Positions 10,315 through 21,411 are shown, numbered from the stretch's first letter. The stretch: DNA of 64,000 bases from Furfurilactobacillus milii (GCF_009864005.1 NZ_WEZQ01000012.1:1-64000); one strand, 5' to 3'. Notes: a model not told the origin generated them from the letters alone. Translations and numbers: made by a program.

Positions 10315-11934
10315 TTAATTATTTTCAAACTGCACGATTATTTTCAATAACCGTTTTCCGCCTGGGAGTGTCAACCACTCACGCGTCGAGAAGAGTCGGG
10401 TCCACAAAGCCATGCCGATAAAGGTGATGACGCCAACGATGACGCCAACCAAAGTAACCCAAATAGCGGGTAATCGGCCTGGTCCCAACGATAATTGCAG
10501 TTGATTGGCAATGAACCCAGTGATGAGTGCCATCACCAGGGTTGCTAATCCTAGCTTACGGACAAATCGACCCCCTGTTAATGCTTCACGCATTTCCGCT
10601 GGACTGCCAAGCCAGATCACCACCAGCATGACAAGCAGACTAATAACTGTCATCCAACTAGCACCGTTGATTCCAAACGAAACGACCGCCTGATAGTTGA
10701 ATAGTGCCTTTGCCAACACTCCGGCCGATAAGGCCATTAATGACAAGCGGTACTGGTTCATGCTTTGCAAAATACTATTATACGTGCTGATTAAACTGGC
10801 GAAAACGATACTTAAACAATAAATGGCAAGCGCCATACTGCCCGTCATACTACCAAACAACACCAAGTTGATCATTGGCATTAACACTATCAGTCCTGCA
10901 GTCGCCGTTACTGATAACGCCACACTGACATGGATCAGCGTCGTCAACGTTGTTTGTACTGCTTTTTCTCGTCGACCATTAAGTGCCGCACTCAACGTTG
11001 GCAACAACGTTGCAGAAAAGCTGGTTGCCACGACCAGTCCCAATTGAATCAGCGGCTGAGCTCGGTCATAGACACCTTTAAGTGACTTAGCACCAGCTTG
11101 AGTCATCCCCGCGCCAACCAAACCACGTTTGACCGTGAATGAATCAACCAATTGAAGTAACAGGACAACCGCTGCAAACAGGCAGATCGTGCCACCCTCG
11201 CGCAATAATCGGCGAGCCAACACTAACCAATCATAGTCTCTCGACAGCACGACTCGGTCCTGTTGGCCAAATAACTGTTGATAAAAAGGCACAAATACGA
11301 TCAATGCCGCTACTGCACCAAACAACGCGCCACTCATCGCCCAAGCACCCATGCGATACACAATCCAGTGCTGAGAAGCGGCCAGCCAGGCAACCAGAAT
11401 GATAATGGCAACCCGCAGCACCTGTTCAACAACCTGAGAGATTGCTGTCGGCCTCATGTCAAAGAGTCCCTGCGCGTAACCACGGCCAACCGCCAAGCCC
11501 GGCATGAATAAAGCCATCCCCGACACGACTTGAATCAACGGAATCAACCCGCGATCACCCATCGCAACAGCAATTGCTGGAGCACCGAAAAACAGGAGTC
11601 CAAACAAACAACCACTAAAGACGGCTAAAATAATCAAAACCCGTTTGGCAACTTGACGACGAACTGCCGCCTCATCGATTTCGGCAATAAGCTTTGAGAT
11701 AAATACCGGTAACCCACTCAGTGCAAACGTCATTGCGATTCCGTAAAGTGGGTACACTTGCTGGTAGACATAAAAGCCAGTATTACCGACCAAGTTTTGC
11801 AACGGAATCCGGTAAAACGCACTCAACACCTTTGCAATCAGCGCAGCAAAGGATAACAGTAAAGCGCCGTTCACCAGACCACGTGACTGTCGATGCCGGT
11901 TAGAGTGCGACGATGTGGCTGCTTGCTTGCGCAT
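10315..11934 (-). CDS. MOP-superfamily polysaccharide/lipid flippase (YabM/SpoVB-like)
   Basis: A 539-residue polytopic membrane protein with about 14 hydrophobic segments. The N-terminal GALLLSFAALIAKVLSAFYR with PLQNLVGN is typical of the MurJ/SpoVB/Wzx group that flips lipid-linked glycans. Its place directly after mfd is that of Bacillus yabM and its lactobacillar counterparts. Substrate (lipid II or another glycan) cannot be told. Start ATG lies 2 nt after the mfd stop, with GGAG in the end of mfd, so the genes are coupled. Confidence 0.9.
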   Translation of the reverse strand: MRKQAATSSHSNRHRQSRGLVNGALLLSFAALIAKVLSAFYRIPLQNLVGNTGFYVYQQVYPLYGIAMTFALSGLPVFISKLIAEIDEAAVRRQVAKRVLIILAVFSGCLFGLLFFGAPAIAVAMGDRGLIPLIQVVSGMALFMPGLAVGRGYAQGLFDMRPTAISQVVEQVLRVAIIILVAWLAASQHWIVYRMGAWAMSGALFGAVAALIVFVPFYQQLFGQQDRVVLSRDYDWLVLARRLLREGGTICLFAAVVLLLQLVDSFTVKRGLVGAGMTQAGAKSLKGVYDRAQPLIQLGLVVATSFSATLLPTLSAALNGRREKAVQTTLTTLIHVSVALSVTATAGLIVLMPMINLVLFGSMTGSMALAIYCLSIVFASLISTYNSILQSMNQYRLSLMALSAGVLAKALFNYQAVVSFGINGASWMTVISLLVMLVVIWLGSPAEMREALTGGRFVRKLGLATLVMALITGFIANQLQLSLGPGRLPAIWVTLVGVIVGVITFIGMALWTRLFSTREWLTLPGGKRLLKIIVQFENN

Positions 11935-11936
11935 GG

Positions 11937-14900
11937 CTACTCCTTTCGTTCAGCCGTTGATGCCGTAGTGGTCAATTCTTCGGCCCTATCCGCCAAGGCA
12001 CTGACAAACGCAGACAGAGATGCTAACCACTGGGCCTCGGTCATCTTCGGTTGAATCACAAGTTTGACCATCATCTTACCATCTTCGTCACTGACTGTCG
12101 CCCGTAATTTATTGCTAGCCAACGCTTTAAAGATATCTTCACCATTGAACAACACAGCTCCTTGTTTGGACAAAGTCACATTAATGTTGTCGTCCACACG
12201 CCGAATTTTACTAATCAGGGCTTGATCAGCCACCATCTTAAGGTGACCGATAGCTAGGAGATTGGCAACTTCAGTTGGGTAATCGCCAAACCGATCAATC
12301 AGGTCTTCGTCGACTTCCACATACTGGTCTTCATTTTCCAATTCACGAATTCGTTTGTAAATTTCAATTTTCTGACGTTGATCCTCAATGTAAGTTGTTG
12401 GCAAGTAAGCCTCGACACCTAGTTCAATCTCGGTGTCAGAACGAACCTTCACCTCTTTACCACGTTTCTTAGCGACCGCCTGCGACAACATTTGCGTATA
12501 CAGGTCATAGCCAACGGAGTCAATAAACCCGTGCTGCTGCTGGCCAAGTAAATTACCGGCACCACGAATTGAGAGATCACGCATGGCAATCTTGAATCCA
12601 GAGCCCAACTCAGTGAAATCACGAATCGCTTCAAGCCGTTTTTCACTTTCTTCTGTCAGTACCTTATTCGGTTGATAAGTGAAGTACGCATATGCCACAC
12701 GGTTACTCCGACCAATCCGACCACGCAACTGATAAAGTTGAGATAAACCCATCCTGTCGGCGTTTTCCACAAACAGCGTATTAACGTTGGGAATATCCAC
12801 ACCAGTTTCGATAATCGTCGTCGTTACAAGCACATCGTATTCACCACGAATGAAGTCGTAGAGTACACTTTCCAACTGGTTTTCACTCATCTTACCGTGA
12901 ATATAAGCAACCCGTGCTTCGGGCACTAGTTGACGAATTTGTTCAACGACCCGCTCGATGTCGTCAACACGATTATGCAGGTAAAATACTTGGCCACCGC
13001 GAGCCATTTCACGAGCAATGCCATCTTGTAATGCAGCTGGACTAGCTTCCATCACATAGGTTTGAATCGGATAACGATTGGCTGGCGGTGTTTCGATAAC
13101 TGACAAATCGCGCACGCCAATCATTGACATATTCAGAGTTCGTGGAATTGGAGTGGCCGTCAGCGTCAAGACATCTACTGAAGAACGCATTTGCTTGATT
13201 CGTTCCTTGTGTTTGACCCCAAAACGCTGTTCTTCATCAACTAACAATAAACCGAGGTCCTTAAATTCCACGTCTTTTGATAGCAAACGGTGCGTCCCAA
13301 CAACGATATCAATATCACCAGCTTTTAGCTCAGCCAACGTTGCCCGCATCTGGCTTGGCGTATCAAACCGTGACAGAATGCCGATTTTAATCGGAAAACC
13401 TTCGAATCGTGACACCATGGTATCGTAATGCTGCTGAGCCAAAATGGTCGTTGGCACTAAAAAGGCCACCTGACGCCCATCCTCAATGGCTTTAAACGCA
13501 GCCCGGAGCGCAACCTCCGTTTTACCAAAACCAACATCCCCAACTAACAGACGGTCCATCGGCTTGTTACGTTCCATATCATGCTTAATTTCATCCGTGC
13601 TTCTAAGCTGATCCGGTGTTTCCACATAAGGAAAGGCGGCTTCAAACTCCTCTTGATAGGCGTCGTCCTTGGGGAAGGCATGGCCTTTTTGTGCTTCACG
13701 AGCAGCGTAAAGATCCACCAGTTCATCCGCAATGTCCTCAATCTTGCGGGCCACACTGCTTTTAGTCTTGGCCCACTCGGTCCCGCCAAGTTTATTGATG
13801 CGCGGAGTTTTGTCTTCAGATGAAACATATTTCTGAATCAGATTTAACTGGGTGACTGGAATAAAAATCTTCGCATTGTTTTGATAATCAATTGTGATGT
13901 AATCCTGGTGCACACCATCCACTTCCATGGTCTGCATCCCTTCAAAACGACCAATTCCGTGGTTGACGTGAACCACGTAGTCACCCGGCTTCAATTCCGT
14001 GTAACTGCGCAGCCGCTCAGCGTTAGCCAAAGTCTGCCGACGCGCACGTTTTTTAGTCACCTTGGCAAACATTTCGGTTTCCGTAATGACCACCAAGTTA
14101 GCACTCGGCAATTCGAACCCACTTTGTAATGTAGCAGGCACAACCTGAACACTTTCCGGCGTCAGGTTAGTTGCCTTATCCAGCGAAGCGGAAATGCCAA
14201 AGTCGTGAAGCGTATCGTTGACCTTACTGATCCGGTCCTCATTGTTGACCATAATGACAACCGTTTGCTTCTGTTTTTGCCAGCGTTCAACCTCACCCTT
14301 TAATACAGGCAACTGACCGAAAAACTTTTGCATTTCACGACTGACAAAATTTGTCAGCTTGTTAAACCGGACGTTACCCATCCCCTTCTGAAACAGTGAG
14401 AAGAAGATCTGTGGGCGCTTAACTTCCCGCATGACTGTTCGGAAATCTAGGCTTAGGTCCTGATCAGGTAACATTTCGTGAGTTCGCAAACGGTCGGTGA
14501 TCCAGTTGGCCTCGTCCTCATCAATACGTCGATCAGTATCTAGTAAACGACCATAGTCATCAACTAATACCACCGCATCTTTGGGCAAGTAATCCATCAG
14601 CCCAGCCGTTTGGTCATAAAACAAGTTCGCATACAGTCCTAATTCAGGGGTGGCACTCGGTGTCGCATCGTCAGCTAGCAATACACTAAAATGAGCTAAC
14701 AAAGCCTTCTTATCTTCGCCAGTCAACGATTCGGCCTGTTTGTTAACTTGCTTTTGCAATGCTTTCTTACCGGCAGCTAGTTGCGCATCGCTGACCAAGA
14801 ATTCAGTTGCCGGCAAAACCGTTACGTTATCAATCGTATCAATACTACGTTGGTTCTCTGGATCAAACGTCCGCAAAGAATCCACTTCAGTGTCAAAGAA

Positions 14901-15476
14901 ATCAATCCGTACCGGATAATCCGCGTCCAATGGGTAAATATCCATAATTGAACCACGGATCGCGTAATCACCAGGTCGTGCCACTAACTGCTCGTGACCG
15001 TAACCCATTTGGTGTAACTGCGTTTGCAAGTTGGCCATGTCATAGTCTTTGCCTGTTTCAATTATCAAACTGGCTTGCTTAAAATCAGCAGGTTGCGGCA
15101 AGAAACGCCGTAATCCGGCCAGATCTGTCACTACCATGACCGGCTGGTCAGATTGTAACGCGTGCAAAGCCTGCACTCGCTCCGCCCGTGATTCTGGTGA
15201 ACTGGTGGCAATTTCAGTAGCCAGCATTTCTTCTGCAGGAAAATTAAAAACTTGGTTGTCAGGCAATAAATTTTGTAAGTCATTTACCAATTGACCAGCA
15301 TGAAATGCCGTATCCGTTATCATTAGCTGTGTTTGCTGCTGATCCATGAACATGGTCGCCATCAACAGTGTCCGCGCTGAGCCGTTAATACCAGTTACTA
15401 ATTGTCGTCCCATATTAGTTGCGGCAACAATTTGCTGATATTCAGGCGCACGGCGCATAAAATCCTGAATTTCCAT
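11937..15476 (-). CDS. mfd: transcription-repair coupling factor Mfd
   Basis: About 1179 residues. Mfd pushes stalled RNA polymerase off DNA and recruits UvrA. The UvrB-like N-terminal part, the CarD-like RNA-polymerase interaction domain (GDYVVHVNHGIGRFEGM) and the superfamily 2 motor (Walker A GDVGFGKTEV, DEEQRFG, TATPIPRTL, RGRIGRSNR) occur in the expected order, ending with the TRCF domain (EAYLPTTYIEDQRQKIEIYK). I use ATG at 15476, with AAAGG about 6 nt upstream; a TTG two codons earlier is less likely. It follows pth by about 29 nt. Confidence 0.98.
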   Translation of the reverse strand: MEIQDFMRRAPEYQQIVAATNMGRQLVTGINGSARTLLMATMFMDQQQTQLMITDTAFHAGQLVNDLQNLLPDNQVFNFPAEEMLATEIATSSPESRAERVQALHALQSDQPVMVVTDLAGLRRFLPQPADFKQASLIIETGKDYDMANLQTQLHQMGYGHEQLVARPGDYAIRGSIMDIYPLDADYPVRIDFFDTEVDSLRTFDPENQRSIDTIDNVTVLPATEFLVSDAQLAAGKKALQKQVNKQAESLTGEDKKALLAHFSVLLADDATPSATPELGLYANLFYDQTAGLMDYLPKDAVVLVDDYGRLLDTDRRIDEDEANWITDRLRTHEMLPDQDLSLDFRTVMREVKRPQIFFSLFQKGMGNVRFNKLTNFVSREMQKFFGQLPVLKGEVERWQKQKQTVVIMVNNEDRISKVNDTLHDFGISASLDKATNLTPESVQVVPATLQSGFELPSANLVVITETEMFAKVTKKRARRQTLANAERLRSYTELKPGDYVVHVNHGIGRFEGMQTMEVDGVHQDYITIDYQNNAKIFIPVTQLNLIQKYVSSEDKTPRINKLGGTEWAKTKSSVARKIEDIADELVDLYAAREAQKGHAFPKDDAYQEEFEAAFPYVETPDQLRSTDEIKHDMERNKPMDRLLVGDVGFGKTEVALRAAFKAIEDGRQVAFLVPTTILAQQHYDTMVSRFEGFPIKIGILSRFDTPSQMRATLAELKAGDIDIVVGTHRLLSKDVEFKDLGLLLVDEEQRFGVKHKERIKQMRSSVDVLTLTATPIPRTLNMSMIGVRDLSVIETPPANRYPIQTYVMEASPAALQDGIAREMARGGQVFYLHNRVDDIERVVEQIRQLVPEARVAYIHGKMSENQLESVLYDFIRGEYDVLVTTTIIETGVDIPNVNTLFVENADRMGLSQLYQLRGRIGRSNRVAYAYFTYQPNKVLTEESEKRLEAIRDFTELGSGFKIAMRDLSIRGAGNLLGQQQHGFIDSVGYDLYTQMLSQAVAKKRGKEVKVRSDTEIELGVEAYLPTTYIEDQRQKIEIYKRIRELENEDQYVEVDEDLIDRFGDYPTEVANLLAIGHLKMVADQALISKIRRVDDNINVTLSKQGAVLFNGEDIFKALASNKLRATVSDEDGKMMVKLVIQPKMTEAQWLASLSAFVSALADRAEELTTTASTAERKE

Positions 15477-15505
15477 AAACAACCTTTCTAGTAGTCCGTG
15501 ATAAT

Positions 15506-16063
15506 TTAATTAAATTCGTTCATTACTTCATCGAACTTTGTGCCTTCAACCCACTTCTCAATTGCGGCCTGAGCTTCGTCCATACCACTACGAATGCCAA
15601 TCGTCTGAGTAGCAGTGAAGCGGCCAAGCACATAGTCAACGACACTCATTCGGGTTGGGTGGTCAATACCGACACGCACCCGCTTAAAGGCTTGTGTGCC
15701 AACGTAAGCAATGATGCTCTTAATGCCATTGTGTCCACCCGCAGAACCTTTCTGGCGCAAACGAATTTTACCAATTGGTAAGTCCATATCATCATGGACA
15801 ATCATGACATCTTCCAACGGAATGTTGTAATAGTCCATTAGTGGACGTACTGCACGCCCTGAATCATTCATGTATGTCGTCGGTTTAACCAGTAAGACTT
15901 TTTCACCACTGATTAATGTGCTGCCAATCAGTGCTTCTTGTTTAGCACGTTTGAATGTCACACCGTATTCTTCGGCAACATGGTCGATCACCATAAAACC
16001 GACATTATGTCGCGTGCGGTCATACTGCGGTCCAATATTTCCTAAGCCAACAATCATTTTCAT
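15506..16063 (-). CDS. pth: peptidyl-tRNA hydrolase
   Basis: A 185-residue enzyme that recycles peptidyl-tRNAs released from ribosomes. The family pattern GLGNIGPQYDRTRHNVGF gives catalytic His19, and HDDMDLPIGKIRLRQKGSAGGHNG (His90 to Asp92 and following) is the substrate groove. ATG follows GAGGTTATC. It is the first gene of the long minus-strand block and is divergent from ldh; a promoter with an extended -10 and a large hairpin lie in its leader. Confidence 0.97.
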   Translation of the reverse strand: MKMIVGLGNIGPQYDRTRHNVGFMVIDHVAEEYGVTFKRAKQEALIGSTLISGEKVLLVKPTTYMNDSGRAVRPLMDYYNIPLEDVMIVHDDMDLPIGKIRLRQKGSAGGHNGIKSIIAYVGTQAFKRVRVGIDHPTRMSVVDYVLGRFTATQTIGIRSGMDEAQAAIEKWVEGTKFDEVMNEFN

Positions 16064-16113
16064 TATTTGATAACCTCAATTTATTCGTAAACTTAACCAA
16101 CGTTTGAAAACAT

Positions 16114-16162
16114 GCAAAAGTGCTGGTAAATCACAATCACGTGATCTACCAGCCACTTTTGC
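16114..16162 (-). promoter_or_regulatory. large hairpin in the pth leader
   Basis: GCAAAAGTGCTGGTAAATCAC (first part 16114-16134) pairs with GTGATCTACCAGCCACTTTTGC's region (16141-16162) over about 20 bp with small bulges, loop 6 nt. On the pth transcript it lies between the promoter and the ribosome site, and no T run follows. It could protect the mRNA end or regulate pth-mfd; I see no known riboswitch. Confidence 0.55.
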
Positions 16163-16227
16163 GCATTGGTTCGCTGTCATTGGCGCCTGCCTTGTGCGGC
16201 AAACACCCTACTTCTGTCTAGGCATCA

Positions 16228-16236
16228 ATTATAGCA
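16228..16236 (-). promoter_or_regulatory. pth promoter (extended -10)
   Basis: The minus strand reads TGCTATAAT, an extended -10 (TATAAT at 16228-16233). No good -35 is seen, which is usual for extended -10 promoters. It reads toward pth, about 165 nt from its start. Confidence 0.55.
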
Positions 16237-16309
16237 CAAACGCTGGTGCATCACACTCATTAGAACCTCATGACAAACGACTTATTCCTGTATTTCACAA
16301 AGTCCCCTA

Positions 16310-16318
16310 TGATATAAT
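16310..16318 (+). promoter_or_regulatory. ldh promoter (extended -10)
   Basis: TGATATAAT gives an extended -10 with TATAAT at 16313-16318, about 48 nt before the ldh start. No strong -35 is present. Confidence 0.65.
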
Positions 16319-16320
16319 GA

Positions 16321-17319
<999 letters not shown>

Positions 17320-17342
17320 TCAACATTCTTTGAAACATTTAA

Positions 17343-17381
17343 GGCGTCGACGCTTGGATATCCGGGCATCGGCGTTTTTTT
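17343..17381 (+). terminator. terminator of ldh
   Basis: A GC-rich stem (CGTCGA pairing with TCGGCG, extended by GC/GC) lies 24 nt after the ldh stop and is followed by TTTTTTT. Confidence 0.75.
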
Positions 17382-17517
17382 ATCCTACAGGGGTTTGACG
17401 TTAACGGTCAGGTCATTGCAAATGAATTATAAATTTACGAGTCCCCTTTTTGGGTCCTGAATGTGGTATGATGATTGCAACTATTCTTATCATTTTTTAA
17501 TTTTTGGAGGAACACCT

Positions 17518-18156
17518 ATGTTATTAAAAACACTCGTTAAACCCTACGAGAGCATCACGACCGTCCGCGAAGATGTGTCATTGGAAGAAGCACTGAAGGT
17601 TCTTGAAGATTCAGGCTTTCGTTGCGTGCCCATTTTAGATGAAACTGGTAAAATTTTCCGCGGTAACATTTACAAGATGCACATTTACCGTCATAAGTCT
17701 CGTGGTGGTGACATGAGCCTACCTGTAACAACACTATTAAAAAATGCGACTAAGTTTATTTCCATCAACGATGCTTTCTTCAAGGTGTTCTTCTCAATTA
17801 AAGATTTGCCGTACATCGCTGTTTTGGATGAAAATAATTACTTTTACGGTATTTTGACTCATACTCGACTGCTGGATATGCTGTCACAAAGTTGGAACTT
17901 CAACGTTGGTAGTTATGTTTTAACTGTTGTCTCACAAGGTGAACGTGGTGATCTGACAAACATGTCGAAGATCATTACTAAATACACATCCATCGCTTCA
18001 TGTATGACCCTGGATGTGCAGGCTGGCGAACTCGTTCACCGGACGTTGTTTACCCTTCCTGCCGATGTGGATGAAGAACGTTGCGAGAAAATCATCAAGG
18101 CGTTGAATCGCAAACAGTTCCGTGTGTCGGAAGTTGAAAACTTAAAAACGGAATAG
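17518..18156 (+). CDS. CBS-domain protein, CbpB/YkuL-like
   Basis: About 212 residues. Two CBS motifs fill the N-terminal 130 residues (SLEEALKVLEDSGFRCVPILD and ISINDAFFKVFFSIKDLPYIAVLDENN). Stand-alone CBS proteins of this type (CbpB/DarB) bind cyclic di-AMP and control RelA or pyruvate carboxylase in other Firmicutes; the ligand here is inferred. The C-terminal ~80 residues (GDLTNMSKIITKYTSIASCM) look like an ACT-type regulatory fold and make it longer than Bacillus YkuL. ATG at 17518 follows GGAGG; an upstream ATG at 17461 has no ribosome site. Confidence 0.8.
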   Translation: MLLKTLVKPYESITTVREDVSLEEALKVLEDSGFRCVPILDETGKIFRGNIYKMHIYRHKSRGGDMSLPVTTLLKNATKFISINDAFFKVFFSIKDLPYIAVLDENNYFYGILTHTRLLDMLSQSWNFNVGSYVLTVVSQGERGDLTNMSKIITKYTSIASCMTLDVQAGELVHRTLFTLPADVDEERCEKIIKALNRKQFRVSEVENLKTE

Positions 18157-18185
18157 CCGCCTGTTGGATGACTATTCAATAACAT

Positions 18186-18231
18186 CAGGTAACAAATTGA
18201 CGAAAACGTCGGTCTGGTACCTGCTTTTTTG
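18186..18231 (+). terminator. terminator of the CBS-domain gene
   Basis: CAGGTA (18186-18191) pairs with TACCTG (18218-18223) around an inner GACG/CGTC stem, followed by TTTTTT, about 30 nt after the stop. Confidence 0.75.
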
Positions 18232-18275
18232 TTGGATGCTACTCCTAAAAATTTAATTGCAGTGTTTTACCCGTC

Positions 18276-18881
18276 CGCTTCCAGTTGTCAGTTTTTGAAA
18301 CCTCCTGTGGGGACCGGTCTCAGCCTGCTCCGCAGTCTTCCACCTCGACTTTAAGCCTTCATAACCCGAAGTCTCAAAGCTCGTCCGCGGCCTAAATTCG
18401 GACAGTTCACCGAATTAACGCCGCCTTCACAGTCGGTTTCAACACTGACGCCTTCCAGCTACTAAAGTTAAGTAACTTCACCACCACACCCTTTGCAATC
18501 ATCAAGAACAGGCCAACGATTTCAAAAGCGCAGTTTAGAAAAGACGTCACTGTTAGCACGTTGTCTGATAAACGTTGGCTATTCTCACTCAGCGTTGGGA
18601 ATGTAGCAACAGTCTGGTCGTCGATGTACAGCTTGTAATTCGTATTTGCGTACAGCATTTGTCGCTTTAGTGGCAACCTACTGTTGCATCAGCCCTAGGG
18701 CGGCCGCGTTGAAACCGATTATGAAGGTGATGTTAATCCGAATGCATTTTTCGGGTTTACATCACGGACGGTCGAAATGACTCGGCCTTTCACGAGGCTT
18801 TGCGGCGAGGTGAAAGACGGTGCACTTCCGGCTTGAACCGGTCCCACAATCGGTTTCAAAAGCGGCCAACCGAAGGCGAAA
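18276..18881. repeat. structured inverted-arm element, copy 1
   Basis: Left arm about 18276-18462 (structure read on the minus strand), right arm about 18692-18881 (plus strand), centre about 230 bp. Right arm: P1 pairs GGCCGC (18702-18707) with GCGGCC (18862-18867), extended through TTGAAACCGATT/AATCGGTTTCAA; P2 pairs GTGATGT (18727-18733) with ACATCAC (18759-18765); P4 is CGG/CCG. Left arm: P1 pairs GTCAGT (18287-18292) with ACTGAC (18444-18449); P2 pairs GCGGC (18387-18391) with GCCGC (18420-18424). The element lies between convergent genes (CBS protein and mazF), after the CBS gene terminator. No coding potential is apparent. Confidence 0.85.
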
Positions 18882-18923
18882 GCTAGGCTCTAAACCAATA
18901 CTACGAAAAATTGCCCCGAACAC

Positions 18924-18969
18924 AAAAAGAACACTCATGAGAATTTGAAACTCATGAATGCTCTTTTTT
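18924..18969. terminator. bidirectional terminator downstream of mazF
   Basis: A stem of about 15 bp centred on CTCATGAG repeats, with A and T runs on both sides, lies just after the mazF stop. It would also stop transcripts coming from element 1. Confidence 0.8.
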
Positions 18970-18973
18970 TAAT

Positions 18974-19336
18974 TTAATTTCGTTCGACTAATCCAACACT
19001 GATACCAAGCGCATGATCAACACGCTTCATGGCGCCATTATCGAGATGCGTCACGCGATCGCGTAAACGTTGCTTGTCAATCGTACGAATTTGTTCAAGC
19101 AAGATAACTGAATCCTTGCCCACTCCGTTTTGATCCGCCGGAATACCGATATGTGTCGGCATTTTTGGTTTACTGATTCTTGCTGTAATAGCGGCGACAA
19201 TCACCGTTGGACTGTAATGATTCCCAATGTTGTTTTGCACAATTAAAACAGGGCGCATGCCGCCCTGTTCAGATCCCACGACTGGGGATAAATCTGCGTA
19301 AAATATGTCGCCCCGTTTAACTTCAACTGCTGCCAA
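18974..19336 (-). CDS. mazF: MazF/PemK-type endoribonuclease toxin
   Basis: About 120 residues. The fold markers [41 protein letters not shown] and [16 protein letters not shown] are those of chromosomal MazF (NdoA) mRNA interferases. I use a TTG start at 19336 with GAGGGTG upstream, which gives the normal family length. It follows a small antitoxin-like gene and alr, the alr-mazEF order seen in many Firmicutes. Confidence 0.93.
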   Translation of the reverse strand: MAAVEVKRGDIFYADLSPVVGSEQGGMRPVLIVQNNIGNHYSPTVIVAAITARISKPKMPTHIGIPADQNGVGKDSVILLEQIRTIDKQRLRDRVTHLDNGAMKRVDHALGISVGLVERN

Positions 19337-19404
19337 TTGGGACACCCTCTTTAAAATATGTAGGCGGAGCATTCAGCTCCTAAACCAATGTTAACCCGTT
19401 ACGG

Positions 19405-19659
19405 CTACTGGTCAAGTCTGGAGGCCTCTGCCTCAGACGCAGAAAACTCATCCGCGATTTCTTCATTCAGTTGACCCATAGCTAAGTAGCCCTGAGCTAA
19501 CTTGTTTAAATCAGCAGACTCATGGTTTTCTAAAAAATGGCACAAGACAGTGTTAATTAGCTGGTCCTGATCAACACTAAAAAATTCACAATATGCTTTA
19601 AGATCCGTCAGTGTTGTATCGTTAAAACTCACTGGGACCTGATGTGCATCACTTGCCAT
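19405..19659 (-). CDS. MazE-like antitoxin
   Basis: About 84 residues, start ATG at 19659 after GGGGGAG. VPVSFNDTTLTDLKAYCEFFSVDQDQLINTVLCHF looks like a ribbon-helix-helix DNA-binding part, followed by an acidic C-terminal tail that would wrap the toxin. It lies directly before mazF (68 nt gap). Identity rests mainly on size and position; sequence similarity to known MazE is weak to my eye. Confidence 0.75.
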   Translation of the reverse strand: MASDAHQVPVSFNDTTLTDLKAYCEFFSVDQDQLINTVLCHFLENHESADLNKLAQGYLAMGQLNEEIADEFSASEAEASRLDQ

Positions 19660-19774
19660 GGCTAACTCCCCCGCATCTTTACAACTACCAATCAACTTGG
19701 TAAATCCATTCTATCATGAAGCCCACAGAATGTCGTTTGCAATTCAGAAATGTAATATTCCGTTTTACCAATAC

Positions 19775-20929
19775 TTACCGGTTTTCATACACCCGCGGAA
19801 CCCGCATGCCTAAGGTGGTGGCGATTTCATAATGAATCGTTCCTGCGTAATCAGCAACGTCCTGCATTGTAATCGTTTGTTCACCATCCTGACCAATTAA
19901 CGTTACACGCGTGTCAACTGGATATTCGTGTGGCAAACGAACCATTAACTGATCCATACAAACACGACCAATGATTTCACAAGCTTGACCGTCAACAAGA
20001 ACATGAAATCCTTGCATTCGCCGTGGATACCCATCGGCATAGCCAATTGGCAAAGTGCCGACCCACTCATCTTCCTTAGCCGTATAAGTGGCACCGTAAC
20101 TGACTGATTTGCCCGCTGCCAGATGTTTGACAAACGCAAACTGAGTCGTCAACGACAGTGCTGGCTCTAATGGATAAGGCGCGGTGATCGAACCACCAGA
20201 CGGATTCAAGCCATAGATGCCGACACCAAAGCGAATCATGTTGCCGTTACAAGCATCGTGCCATAATGACGTAGCTGTGTTTGAAACATGAACATAACGG
20301 GGCTTTTCTGGTAGAACTGCCATAAATGCTTGCCAGCGTTGGCACTGCGTATTGAAGTACGTTGTATCCTGTTCATCAGCCGTTGCAAAGTGCGTAAAAA
20401 TGCCATCAAAGATAAATGCATCCTCATGGTCATTCAGGAAGTCGACAGCTGTTTTTAAAGCGGCCGGTTCTTGGAAGCCAATGCGACCCATCCCCGTATC
20501 CAAACCAAGGTGAATCTTCAGGGGCGCAGCCTGGGCATCTGCCAACAGCGGTAAGGCTGTCGTCAACCAATCTAAATCGCCTACTGTTAACGAAATTTCC
20601 TGTTCAGCTGCGAGACCGGCCCACTGATGCTGAGTGATGCCGAGCACTAAGATGGGCACAGTAATTCCGGCCGCCCGTAATGTCAGTGCCTCATCCAAAA
20701 TGGCGACACACAAACCTGTTGCGCCTGCTTCCAAACATGCCTGGCCGGCTTCAATAAGGCCATGTCCGTACCCGTTCGCTTTTACAACCGCGAACATTTC
20801 CGTACCTGGTTTAGTCCGTTTTAATTCTGCTTCTACATTATGACGAATGGCCGCTAAATTGACATGGGCCACTGTTGGTCGGTGTAAACCAATAATCTGT
20901 GCAGGTACCGTATTAATCGCTTCTTTCAT
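19775..20929 (-). CDS. alr: alanine racemase
   Basis: A 384-residue PLP enzyme making D-alanine for peptidoglycan. The PLP lysine is in [12 protein letters not shown] (about Lys50), and the second catalytic region shows [16 protein letters not shown]-terminal ICEVCMDQ-like region appears as [15 protein letters not shown] start lies 1 nt after the acpS stop, so acpS-alr is an operon that probably continues into the toxin-antitoxin pair. Confidence 0.97.
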   Translation of the reverse strand: MKEAINTVPAQIIGLHRPTVAHVNLAAIRHNVEAELKRTKPGTEMFAVVKANGYGHGLIEAGQACLEAGATGLCVAILDEALTLRAAGITVPILVLGITQHQWAGLAAEQEISLTVGDLDWLTTALPLLADAQAAPLKIHLGLDTGMGRIGFQEPAALKTAVDFLNDHEDAFIFDGIFTHFATADEQDTTYFNTQCQRWQAFMAVLPEKPRYVHVSNTATSLWHDACNGNMIRFGVGIYGLNPSGGSITAPYPLEPALSLTTQFAFVKHLAAGKSVSYGATYTAKEDEWVGTLPIGYADGYPRRMQGFHVLVDGQACEIIGRVCMDQLMVRLPHEYPVDTRVTLIGQDGEQTITMQDVADYAGTIHYEIATTLGMRVPRVYENR

Positions 20930-20930
20930 G

Positions 20931-21299
20931 TTACCGTGTCGAATCCACGGTTTCTAAAATAACTTCTGTCATGACCAGCGTTTCAGTGTGCGAAATGGAA
21001 ATATGAGCTGGCCCGTCAAACGGCTGTTTGGTCAGATGTGGCTTGCCCTCATCATCATCCAAAATTTCAACATCTTGAAAGCCAACGGCACTGCCTAAAC
21101 CAGTCCCATAGGCCTTGCTATAGGCTTCCTTAGCAGAAAAACGGCCAGCCAAAAATTCATTTTGACGCTGACCTTTCAACTTATTCATAACGTCTTGTTC
21201 AGCAGGTGTTAAAACTTTGGGAACAAATGCCGCAAAACGTTGCCTTAGTGTTTGAATCCGATTAATTTCTGTTAAATCAATGCCCGTTCCGTAAATCAT
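20931..21299 (-). CDS. acpS: holo-[acyl-carrier-protein] synthase
   Basis: About 122 residues. AcpS attaches phosphopantetheine to [18 protein letters not shown] and [15 protein letters not shown] carry the metal-binding Asp and Glu; ISISHTE is the third motif. The ATG at 21299 has GGAGG 5 nt upstream; the reading from 21311 uses a GTG inside that ribosome site and is rejected. Confidence 0.95.
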   Translation of the reverse strand: MIYGTGIDLTEINRIQTLRQRFAAFVPKVLTPAEQDVMNKLKGQRQNEFLAGRFSAKEAYSKAYGTGLGSAVGFQDVEILDDDEGKPHLTKQPFDGPAHISISHTETLVMTEVILETVDSTR

Positions 21300-21374
21300 C
21301 CGAACCTCCACAAAACTTAATCACACCACAACGCGTGGTTAAGTAAATTCACTGTTCATGAACGTCTAACCGAA

Positions 21375-21383
21375 ATTATAGCA
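21375..21383 (-). promoter_or_regulatory. acpS-alr promoter (extended -10)
   Basis: The minus strand reads TGCTATAAT (TATAAT at 21375-21380), about 75 nt before the acpS start. There is no obvious -35. Confidence 0.55.
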
Positions 21384-21411
21384 TACTGACACAGCGAAAA
21401 AACGACCTATG

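Noticed and set aside
18407-18676. 89-residue ORF on the minus strand
   Set aside because: Lies across the left arm and centre of repeat element 1, has no ribosome site and no family resemblance; its frame is explained by the repeat.
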